Positions 7,313-13,109 of a DNA stretch of 13,109 nucleotides are shown here, piece after piece (the first letter of the stretch is position 1; each line of letters starts with the position of its first letter). The stretch is from the NCBI GenBank assembly GCA_029573925.1, contig JAKQBV010000595.1, positions 1 to 13,109 on the forward strand. The letters run 5' to 3'. Below the pieces are notes generated by a model that was not told the origin of the DNA, did no database searches, and saw only the letters and a list, made by a program, of their open reading frames with translations. The translations under genes were made by a program, and so were the position numbers. Source of the stretch: a bacterium. Its GTDB lineage: Bacteria; UBP15; UBA6099.

Positions 7313-8236
7313 TCACCAGTCGAGGGGGCGGGAGCGGTCGCTGGGGCCGCCTTTGAGGAAAAGGTAGACGTAGAAGTGCGGGGCCAGAACGAGATAACAT
7401 GAGAGGTAAATGATGAAGTGGTGGAACCAGCCGCGGTCGCGCGCGACGGCGGGCGGACGGACGGAGCGCAACGAAATCGCCCCCGTCGGGCAGTGGTGTT
7501 CGCACAGCCCGCAGCCTACGCAGTCTTTTTCGCGCACGGTCGGGCCGCCGGCTCCGAGTTGCGGTATCGTTATCGCGCGGCCCGGACAAAGACGTTCGCA
7601 CGCTCCGCAGCGCGAGCAGGCCGCCGCGTCTATCTCCGCCAAGTATTCGCTCGGGGACACCCCGCTCTCGATACCGCTGTCGAACCGCAGCCGCCGCGTC
7701 ACGCAGCAGCACTCGCAGCAGCAGCAAACGCAGTAAGTGTAAGGCTCGATGCACCACTCGACCTGAAGCATCAGGCCGTCGTCGAACGCCTGAGAGACGA
7801 TGCGTGCGGCCTCTGCGGCATCGATTCTTTCGCTCTTGAGTTGCCCCTTTCGTTCCTCTACCTCCGCGCCGGTGTTAATCTTCAGGCATGTGCGGGTCGA
7901 ATGTGAACAGGCCCCCATCCGCGCCCGGCACGAGCACTCGGAAACCGCCAGCGATTTCGCCTCGGCCAGCAACGGCAGAACGTCCCTGAGCGGCGTCGCC
8001 CTGCCGGAGTGATATTTCGCCCCGTAAAGGTTGATGATGGGTTTGAAGAAATATTTGCCGATTAGCGGTATTCTGACGGTTCGCGCGAGGAATTCGTAGA
8101 AGTCGATGACGTCGATGGCGCGGCCCATGTAGGCGCCCATGAGAATTTTTCGCAGAGGGTCGGGCCGGTCTTTGAGAGACCATTTGAGGAAGGGCGGGCT
8201 AGCCGGGTCCGCGCCGCCGGGCGAGCCTGATTTCAT
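7313..8236 (-). CDS. Membrane-anchored 4Fe-4S ferredoxin with poly-cysteine cluster
   Basis: This 307-residue protein (from the second ATG) is a probable electron carrier at the membrane. It carries two ferredoxin motifs, Cys207/210/213/217 (CSRCGACERLCP) and Cys239/242/245/249 (CVGCGLCEHHCP). Before these come CSCRARMGAC and a further Cys at about 101-117. Cys162 is followed by eight cysteines within ten residues at 169-178 (CVCCCCECCC). A hydrophobic aromatic-rich segment at about 271-294 is probably one membrane helix, leaving a short basic tail. GGAGG (8250-8246) touches the first ATG at 8245 but is 9 bases from the ATG at 8236, so I prefer the latter. It lies 40 bases downstream of pepA on the same strand and may be co-transcribed. 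A strong terminator follows at 7143-7179. The redox partner is unknown. Confidence 0.85.
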   Translation of the reverse strand: MKSGSPGGADPASPPFLKWSLKDRPDPLRKILMGAYMGRAIDVIDFYEFLARTVRIPLIGKYFFKPIINLYGAKYHSGRATPLRDVLPLLAEAKSLAVSECSCRARMGACSHSTRTCLKINTGAEVEERKGQLKSERIDAAEAARIVSQAFDDGLMLQVEWCIEPYTYCVCCCCECCCVTRRLRFDSGIESGVSPSEYLAEIDAAACSRCGACERLCPGRAITIPQLGAGGPTVREKDCVGCGLCEHHCPTGAISLRSVRPPAVARDRGWFHHFIIYLSCYLVLAPHFYVYLFLKGGPSDRSRPLDW

Positions 8237-8245
8237 GCGCCCCAT

Positions 8246-8250
8246 CCTCC
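8246..8250 (-). promoter_or_regulatory. Ribosome binding site that decides the ferredoxin start
   Basis: A perfect GGAGG lies immediately against the ATG at 8245 (no spacer) and 9 bases before the in-frame ATG at 8236. Normal spacing favours 8236 and removes the three N-terminal residues MGR. Confidence 0.6.
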
Positions 8251-8276
8251 GCGCCCCGTCTTTCCCCCGGTCGCCG

Positions 8277-9791
8277 TCATCCGCGCGCCATGTCGAGCGC
8301 CAGCCGGACCAGCGTCCTGACCCCCGTCCCCGTTCCGCCTTTGACGTAGTAGCCCGTCTTCTTGTCCATGTACGCCGTTCCGGCGATGTCCAAGTGCGCC
8401 CACGGCGTTCCGTCCGTGAAATATTCGAGGAACAGCGAGCCGGTGGTCGCTCCGGCGTACCTGTTGCCGACGTTCTTAATGTCCGCTATGTCGCTCTTGA
8501 TGAACTCTTTGTAGTCGTCGTCTGTGGGCATGCGCCAGACGCGTTCGCCAGCCAGTTCCGCTGCCGCCTCCACTTTGGCCGCCAGCTTGTCGTCTGTCGA
8601 GAACAGTCCGGCCCTGACGCTCCCCAGCGCGACAACGCACGCCCCGGTCAGCGTCGCCAAATCCACAATCGGCGACATCCCTTTGCTCACCGCGTAGCAT
8701 ATCGCGTCCGCAAGAATAAGCCTGCCCTCGGCGTCCGTGTTGAGAATCTCGATGGCGCGCCCGTTCATCGCGCGCACGATGTCGCCCACCCTTACCGCGC
8801 CGCCGTCCGGCATGTTTTCCGTCGCGGGAATTATCGCGGTTATATTAATCTTGGGGGCAAGTTGCGATATGGCATCCATCGCCTCTATCGCCGCCGCCGC
8901 GCCCGACATATCGGACTTCATGTCCTCCATCGAGTTGGGCGGTTTGAGGGACAGCCCGCCGGAGTCGAACGTGATGCCCTTGCCGATGAACGCCGCGGTC
9001 TTTTTCGATTTCGGGTCGCCTTTGTATTCAATGACGATGAACGCGGGCGGGTTGACCGAGCCTTGGTTGACAGCCAGCAACGCGCCCATTTTCATCCTCT
9101 CGATGTCCTTCTTTCCGAACACGGTTGTCTTGAGTCCGCGCTTCCTCGCCATCGCGCGGGCGCGAGAAGCAAGCTCAGCCGGGTTCATCACGTTCGGCGG
9201 CTCGTTGACGAGGTCTCGCGCCGCGTTGGCGGCGTTCGCAAGAATCTCGCCCAGTTTAATCCCTTTGCCCGCCGCGCGCGCCGCCGCCGCGTCGTTCGTC
9301 ACTATCGCCAACTCGGAAATCCCGACTTCCGAGGTTTTGTCTTTTGCGTCCTTGGTTTTATATTTGTCGAATTTGTAGAGGCCGAGGATGGCGCCTTCGG
9401 CGAACGAGCATGCCGCCGTCTCCGGGTCAAGCCCTCCGGACCCGGCGCCCGTGAGCGCGGCTCCGACGCCGCGGACTTTCATCGAGCGCGCGCGGACCAT
9501 GCCCGCCGCCGCCGCCGCCCGCGCCGCTTCCGCGTCGAACTTCTCCTTTTTGCCCAGCCCGACCACTATAACGCGCCCGGCCGCCAGCTTCCCTCCTCCG
9601 GGCAGCGAGGCAGTCTCGCCCTTCTTCCCGACGAACTCCCCGCGCGCGATAAGTTTGGCTATAGCCCCGCCCAGCGCGGAATCGACCGCCCCGGTCGCCC
9701 CGCCCGGCTTTTTCACCCCTTCAAACAAATTGACAATCAGCGCCTCGCATTTGTGTCCCGCTATGTCCCCCGCTACGGCTTTGATTTTCAT
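8277..9791 (-). CDS. pepA: Leucyl aminopeptidase, M17 family
   Basis: This 504-residue protein matches the M17 cytosolic aminopeptidases, which remove N-terminal residues from peptides with two divalent metal ions and act as hexamers. The N-terminal macro-like domain spans about 1-165. The catalytic domain has all expected ligands: Lys271 and Asp276 in GKGITFDSGG, Lys283, Asp294 (MKSDMSGAAA), and Asp353, Glu355 and Arg357 in the signature NTDAEGRL (351-358). These positions differ by only one residue from E. coli PepA, and the length is typical. The ATG at 9791 has AAGGAG 8 bases upstream. A promoter lies at 9821-9849 in the dcd-pepA gap. The stop overlaps an ATG (ATGA at 8280-8277) that opens a 15-codon frame toward the ferredoxin gene. 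Nothing suggests a defect. Confidence 0.97.
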   Translation of the reverse strand: MKIKAVAGDIAGHKCEALIVNLFEGVKKPGGATGAVDSALGGAIAKLIARGEFVGKKGETASLPGGGKLAAGRVIVVGLGKKEKFDAEAARAAAAAGMVRARSMKVRGVGAALTGAGSGGLDPETAACSFAEGAILGLYKFDKYKTKDAKDKTSEVGISELAIVTNDAAAARAAGKGIKLGEILANAANAARDLVNEPPNVMNPAELASRARAMARKRGLKTTVFGKKDIERMKMGALLAVNQGSVNPPAFIVIEYKGDPKSKKTAAFIGKGITFDSGGLSLKPPNSMEDMKSDMSGAAAAIEAMDAISQLAPKINITAIIPATENMPDGGAVRVGDIVRAMNGRAIEILNTDAEGRLILADAICYAVSKGMSPIVDLATLTGACVVALGSVRAGLFSTDDKLAAKVEAAAELAGERVWRMPTDDDYKEFIKSDIADIKNVGNRYAGATTGSLFLEYFTDGTPWAHLDIAGTAYMDKKTGYYVKGGTGTGVRTLVRLALDMARG

Positions 9792-9820
9792 CCCATTCTC
9801 TCCTTGTGCTCTATTCGTTC

Positions 9821-9849
9821 ATTATAAAGGCGCGCGCCTCGCGCGTCAT
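9821..9849 (-). promoter_or_regulatory. Promoter for pepA, with hairpin in its spacer
   Basis: On the minus strand ATGACG (9849-9844, 4/6 of TTGACA) overlaps the dcd stop codon and is 17 bases from a perfect TATAAT (9826-9821). The spacer holds CGCGCG (9831-9836) and CGCGCG (9840-9845) around a 3-base loop, followed by CCTTT on the minus strand. The same bases may therefore act as a weak terminator for dcd. The start would fall near 9814, about 22 bases before the pepA ATG. Confidence 0.5.
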
Positions 9850-10397
9850 AACTTCGCCCGTTCGATTCCCTGCTGCGCCTGATATTTCCCCTGCCTGTCC
9901 GCGTACGACGTCCGGCATTCCTTCTCCGCTCCCAGAAACACCACCTGCGCGATGCCCTCGCCCGCGTACAGCCGCACTGGGACCGGAGCCGTGTTCGCCA
10001 CGCTGATTGTCACATGCCCCTCCCACTCAGGCTCAAAGGGCGTGACGTTTATCAACACGCCGCACCTAGCGTACGTGGACTTGCCCGAACACAACGTCAG
10101 CACGTCGCGCGGGATGCGGAAGTATTCCACGCTTCGGCCCAGAACGTAACAGCCCGGTTGCAATGCGAAACAACTCGTCGTCACTTCCTCGAACCTGACG
10201 CTGTCCCGGTTCTTGGGGTCAAGCTCCGAGCGACCGTCGAACACGGGAGCCATGAACACGTCCGACAGCCTCATGTCGTAGCCGTACGACGACACGCCGT
10301 ATGAGATGACGCCGTCGCGGACCTGTCCCGGCTCGAACGGCTCAATCATCCGTTTGTCCGTCGCCGTCTTAATTATCCATTCGTCATTTTTAACCAT
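9846..10397 (-). CDS. dcd: dCTP deaminase (Dcd), catalytic Glu apparently replaced
   Basis: This 183-residue protein is a trimeric nucleotide deaminase of the dUTPase fold that converts dCTP to dUTP for thymidylate synthesis. The family pattern is clear: ISYGVSSYGYDMRLSD (31-46), VEYFRIPRDVL (90-100), GKSTYARCGVLINVTP (105-120), EPEWEGHVT (122-130) and TSYADRQGKYQ (163-173). Ser107 and Arg111 correspond to E. coli Ser111 and Arg115. However, residues 130-135 read TISVAN where relatives have TLEFSN or LEFYN. This puts Ser132 at the place of the catalytic Glu138 of E. coli. The protein may still be active with another residue, or may have a changed role. The ATG at 10397 has GAGAGG about 9 bases upstream, and a promoter lies at 10426-10454. 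It is 54 bases upstream of pepA. Confidence 0.93.
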   Translation of the reverse strand: MVKNDEWIIKTATDKRMIEPFEPGQVRDGVISYGVSSYGYDMRLSDVFMAPVFDGRSELDPKNRDSVRFEEVTTSCFALQPGCYVLGRSVEYFRIPRDVLTLCSGKSTYARCGVLINVTPFEPEWEGHVTISVANTAPVPVRLYAGEGIAQVVFLGAEKECRTSYADRQGKYQAQQGIERAKL

Positions 10398-10425
10398 GCG
10401 CTATTCCTCTCAGCGAATTCGAGAA

Positions 10426-10454
10426 AGTTTAACAAAAAGGATTCGAGGTGTCAA
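10426..10454 (-). promoter_or_regulatory. Promoter for dcd
   Basis: On the minus strand a perfect TTGACA (10454-10449) lies 17 bases from TAAACT (10431-10426, 4/6 of TATAAT). It falls in the 68-base gap after the AMIN-like gene. The start near 10419 gives a leader of about 22 bases carrying the ribosome site. A run of six T precedes the -35 but has no stem of note, so I do not call a terminator for the upstream gene. Confidence 0.6.
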
Positions 10455-10465
10455 AAAAGGAGCGG

Positions 10466-11497
10466 TCAGTCGAGAGGGACGTTGAACTTGCGGCCCTCTT
10501 CGTCTTCGACCGGATAAATTTCCGGCAGGGCGCCGGGGCGGGCGTAGTCATTGTCTGCGGAAGGAATCGCGAGACAGGCGTCCGACTCGGCCTTCGGCGG
10601 CTTGGTGAAAATTATCTCCAACACGCGCCCGCCCTTGCGGGTTATCGCGTAGTCCACGTCTTTTTCGAGGAAGAAAGAAACAGCCGCCGAGTTGGACTGA
10701 TATCCGGTTTCGAACATGCTGAAATCGTCCGAGCGCAGCGGGGGCGGGTATCCGACGAAATGGAACTCGCGGCCCGGAGCAGCCGAATCATACGGTTTCG
10801 GCAGCGCGGCGATGTCGAACGCCTCTGCGCGCGCCAGTTTCGGAGTCTGCATGTAGCTCTTCATCTGGTTCCTAGCCCGGTCCGTCATTGTCGCGCTGTC
10901 GAACGTCAGCATAAGGCGGCGCGGCTTGAACGCCTCGAATATCGAAGGCGTGATGGGAGCGGAAGTGAAGATGGAGATAACCTCGTGCGCGCCTTCTCTG
11001 GAAAAACCGAATTCGTCAATGGATATGAACGGCAACGGGCGGTTCTGCGCCGGCTCGGCTCCGATTCGGAAAAACTGTATCGTCACCTCGTCGTAATCGA
11101 CAGACACTTCGGCGTCCACATCGTTCTCGACGTAAGCGATGAGTATCAGAGTCGGGCGCGCCGCCGGAGCGTATACTCCGCCTCCGGGAATCGTCGCAGC
11201 CCCCCTCATGAACATCTGTATCTCGTATTTCTCGACGCAGCTTCCCCTCGATTTGCCCGCCAGAGATTTCAGGGACGACATCGCGGCGGAGTCCTCGAAT
11301 GTGAACGCGATTCTGTTCCTCGCGCCGAACCTGCTGACGGTCGGCGTGCGCGGCTGCGACATTTTTATCTTGAGGACGTCTTGATTCTGTTTGATGGCTA
11401 GCGAGGCCAGTTCGGCGGTTGCAATCTGAGCGCGCGCCGCCCCCGGCGTCAGAGCCGCCACTATCAGCATTATCAAAAAAACTACTTTTGTTTTCAT
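10466..11497 (-). CDS. Secreted AMIN-like domain protein with internal duplication
   Basis: This 343-residue protein has a signal peptide: a Lys-containing start, a hydrophobic core at 5-15 and a likely cleavage after ARA at 21-23. The mature part is made of beta-rich modules like the AMIN domain found in periplasmic AmiC amidases and PilQ secretins, where it binds the cell wall. Module pair A at 38-71 (DVLKIKMS to FTFEDSAAM) and at 171-204 (HEVISIFTS to LTFDSATM) align well. Module pair B at 116-143 and at 268-298 do so less clearly. The chain thus looks like a tandem repeat of about 130-150 residues. No amidase or secretin domain follows. A tail at 301-343 is acidic and proline-containing. 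The ribosome site is poor; the start rests on the signal peptide. A cell-wall or pilus-related role is inference only. Confidence 0.75.
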   Translation of the reverse strand: MKTKVVFLIMLIVAALTPGAARAQIATAELASLAIKQNQDVLKIKMSQPRTPTVSRFGARNRIAFTFEDSAAMSSLKSLAGKSRGSCVEKYEIQMFMRGAATIPGGGVYAPAARPTLILIAYVENDVDAEVSVDYDEVTIQFFRIGAEPAQNRPLPFISIDEFGFSREGAHEVISIFTSAPITPSIFEAFKPRRLMLTFDSATMTDRARNQMKSYMQTPKLARAEAFDIAALPKPYDSAAPGREFHFVGYPPPLRSDDFSMFETGYQSNSAAVSFFLEKDVDYAITRKGGRVLEIIFTKPPKAESDACLAIPSADNDYARPGALPEIYPVEDEEGRKFNVPLD

Positions 11498-11510
11498 ATT
11501 GTCCGGCTAC

Positions 11511-11516
11511 ATTATA
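11511..11516 (-). promoter_or_regulatory. Candidate -10 element for the AMIN-like gene
   Basis: A perfect TATAAT lies on the minus strand 13 bases before the ATG at 11497. I see no acceptable -35 at 15-19 bases upstream. If used, the transcript would start about 7 bases before the start codon, so the leader would have no room for a normal ribosome site. Confidence 0.35.
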
Positions 11517-11553
11517 CAGCCAAACAGCTCCGGGCGCGACAGAAATCCTTATT

Positions 11554-11571
11554 CCGCATTTTTCGATGCGG
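11554..11571 (-). other. Hairpin just after the EF-G gene
   Basis: CCGCAT (11554-11559) and ATGCGG (11566-11571) form a 6-bp perfect stem with a 6-base loop, 2 bases after the EF-G stop. The following minus-strand bases (AATAAGGATTTC) hold only a weak T-run, so termination here is doubtful. Confidence 0.3.
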
Positions 11572-11573
11572 GC

Positions 11574-13109
11574 TTATTCCGCGTCCTGCCTCTGTTTATT
11601 ATACTTGGCGACGATCTCGTCGGCGACCCTCTTCGGCACTTCCTCGTAATGGCCCAGCTCCATGGTGTACGTGCCGCGCCCTGAAGTCATCGCGTCGAGG
11701 TCGGGGGCGTACCTGAGCATCTCCGCCAACGGAACCTGCGCCTTGATTATGGTCGCTCCGGCGGCCTGTTCGGTGCTGTTCACACGGCCCCTGCGGCTGT
11801 TGATGTCGCCTATCACGTCTCCCATGCACTCGTCGGGAGCTTCTATTTCCACCGACATCACCGGCTCCAGCAGGATTGGGTTGCACATCATGGCCGCTTT
11901 CTTGAACACTTCCCGGCCTGCCACCTGAAACGCTATGTCCTTGCTGTCCACCGGGTGCGTCTTGCCGTCCACCAGCGACACCCGGACGTCCACCACCGGA
12001 TACCCGGCGAGGATTCCTTCGGCCATCTTTGCCCTCACGCCCTTGTCCACCGACGGACGGAAATTCTGGTCTATCACCCCGCCGAAAATCTTGTCCGCAA
12101 ACTCGTAGCCCTCGCCGCGCGGAACCGGCTCTAGGTCGATGAACACGCGGGCGAACTGCCCCGCCCCGCCCGTCTGCTTCTTGTGCGTGTACTCCACGTA
12201 CTTAGCCGACTTGGTCACCGTTTCCCTGTATGGAATCTCCGGCGGAGCCACGTCCACGTTCACTTGGAAACGCCTGCGCAGCCTGCTCACCACCGAGTCC
12301 AGATGTATCTGCCCGGAGCCGCACACCGTAAGCTGCTTCGTCTGCTCGTCCCGGCGGGTCTTCAACAGCGGGTCCTCTTCAAGAATGCTTCCGAGGCCGC
12401 GGCTCAGCTTGTCTTCCTCGCCTCTCTCCTTCGGCACGACGGCCAGAGCTATGACCGGCTCCGGAATCGCGGGAAGCTCGAATATTATAGGTCTGGCGGG
12501 GTCGCACAGAGTCTCCCCCGTCAGAAGGTCGTCAACTTTCACAACACACACTATGTCGCCCGGCTCCGCCTTGTCCGTCGGAGTCTGCGTCTTGCCGTTC
12601 ACAAGGAACAGGTTGCCCACGCGAGCCTTCCGGTTCACCCTCGGCAGCGTTATCGGCGTCTCCGGCTTCAGCGTTCCCGTCAGCACCTTGAACACGCTTA
12701 TCTTGCCAGCGTACTGGTCCACCATTGTCTTGAACACTATCCCCGCGAACTGCTCCTTCGGGCTGATGGCGACCGTCACCGGATTGCCGTCCGTGTCTTT
12801 TGCCTCGAAACTCGCCGCGCTCTCCGGGCCTGCCGTCAGCTCGGCCAGATAGCTCATCAGGTTCGACACGCCTATGTTGAGCGTTGACGACCCGGCGAAA
12901 ACCGGGCAAATCTTGCCCGCCGCCGCCCCGCCGCGCAACCCCTTCTCAACCTCGTCCGGAGTCAACTCGCCGCTGTCCAGATACTTCTCCATCAGCTCGT
13001 CGCTCTGCTCGGCGGCGGACTCCACCAGCTTTTCCCTGTACTCTGCGGCTTCGTCGGCCAACTCCGCCGGGATGTCCGACTCCTCGACCGCCCCGCCGCC
13101 CTTGTCCGC
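11574..13109 (-). CDS. Elongation factor G-type GTPase, N-terminal G domain outside the window
   Basis: The frame is open to the right edge and gives the last 511 residues of a translational GTPase that promotes tRNA-mRNA translocation or a related ribosome step. The GTP-binding motifs lie outside the window. Visible parts are the end of the G domain (about 1-80), domain II (about 95-190), domain III (about 200-290, with GSGQIHLDSVVSRL), domain IV (about 290-410, with THKKQTGGAGQFARVF) and domain V (about 415-500, with GDVIGDINSRRGRV). Domain IV carries THKKQTGGAGQF where classic EF-G reads RQSGGRGQY-like. This fits the EF-G-like (FusA2-type) paralog group, though canonical EF-G in this lineage is not excluded. 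The internal TTG at 13061 is not a start: the coding frame continues upstream with no stop. The AMIN-like gene follows on the same strand after 76 bases. Confidence 0.92.
   Translation of the reverse strand, partial: ADKGGGAVEESDIPAELADEAAEYREKLVESAAEQSDELMEKYLDSGELTPDEVEKGLRGGAAAGKICPVFAGSSTLNIGVSNLMSYLAELTAGPESAASFEAKDTDGNPVTVAISPKEQFAGIVFKTMVDQYAGKISVFKVLTGTLKPETPITLPRVNRKARVGNLFLVNGKTQTPTDKAEPGDIVCVVKVDDLLTGETLCDPARPIIFELPAIPEPVIALAVVPKERGEEDKLSRGLGSILEEDPLLKTRRDEQTKQLTVCGSGQIHLDSVVSRLRRRFQVNVDVAPPEIPYRETVTKSAKYVEYTHKKQTGGAGQFARVFIDLEPVPRGEGYEFADKIFGGVIDQNFRPSVDKGVRAKMAEGILAGYPVVDVRVSLVDGKTHPVDSKDIAFQVAGREVFKKAAMMCNPILLEPVMSVEIEAPDECMGDVIGDINSRRGRVNSTEQAAGATIIKAQVPLAEMLRYAPDLDAMTSGRGTYTMELGHYEEVPKRVADEIVAKYNKQRQDAE

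Noticed and set aside
7690..7740. Possible frameshift or sequencing artefact in the CAG-like run of the ferredoxin gene
   Set aside because: The frame stays open on both sides, with ferredoxin motifs after it and family-like sequence before it, so the poly-Cys run is in frame and probably real.
8139..9827. 562-codon open frame on the plus strand
   Set aside because: It lies antisense to pepA across its full length, is very rich in Arg/His/Pro from the GC-rich complement, and has no family motif. PepA on the other strand has all catalytic residues.
10448..11401. 317-codon open frame on the plus strand
   Set aside because: Antisense to the AMIN-like gene, which has a signal peptide and repeated modules. 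The plus-strand frame is Arg-rich and featureless.
11574..13061. TTG at 13061 as the start of a complete gene
   Set aside because: The frame continues without a stop to the window edge with EF-G-like residues, and the G domain must lie upstream; the gene is cut by the edge, not short.

Overview
This window looks like ordinary chromosome from a moderately high-GC, probably anaerobic bacterium with an outer membrane. A TamB-like inter-membrane protein implies a diderm cell envelope. Two iron-sulfur redox proteins, one related to heterodisulfide reductase, suggest anaerobic metabolism. I cannot assign a phylum from the sequence; a Synergistota-like or other uncultured diderm lineage is only a guess. 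I see no tRNA, rRNA, CRISPR array, transposase or phage gene.

Layout. Positions 1-130 (minus) hold the first 43 codons of a small unrecognised protein. Positions 294-5567 (minus) hold a two-gene unit: a very large TamB-like gene followed after 9 bases by a small sigma-70 family sigma factor gene, with one good promoter upstream of TamB. Positions 5763-6962 (plus), divergent from TamB, hold an HdrD-like protein with two 4Fe-4S motifs and two CCG cysteine domains. A 350-base gap (6963-7312) follows. It contains three strong palindromes, one of which is a good bidirectional terminator for the two converging genes. From 7313 to the right edge all genes are on the minus strand. In transcription order they are an EF-G type GTPase (5' end cut by the window edge), a secreted protein with duplicated AMIN-like modules, dCTP deaminase, leucyl aminopeptidase (PepA) and a membrane-anchored ferredoxin with an extreme cysteine cluster.

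How the genes relate. TamB and its sigma factor are probably co-transcribed, which would tie an envelope-biogenesis protein to a transcription regulator. The HdrD-like protein and the membrane ferredoxin face each other across the palindromes and may both serve electron transfer, but nothing in the window shows that they interact. Dcd, PepA and the EF-G gene are housekeeping functions; dcd and pepA each have their own recognisable promoter.

The points most worth a second look are an apparent loss of the catalytic glutamate in Dcd, the palindrome cluster, the poly-cysteine ferredoxin, the tamB-sigma pairing and the internal duplication of the AMIN-like protein. I found no convincing new multi-gene system.
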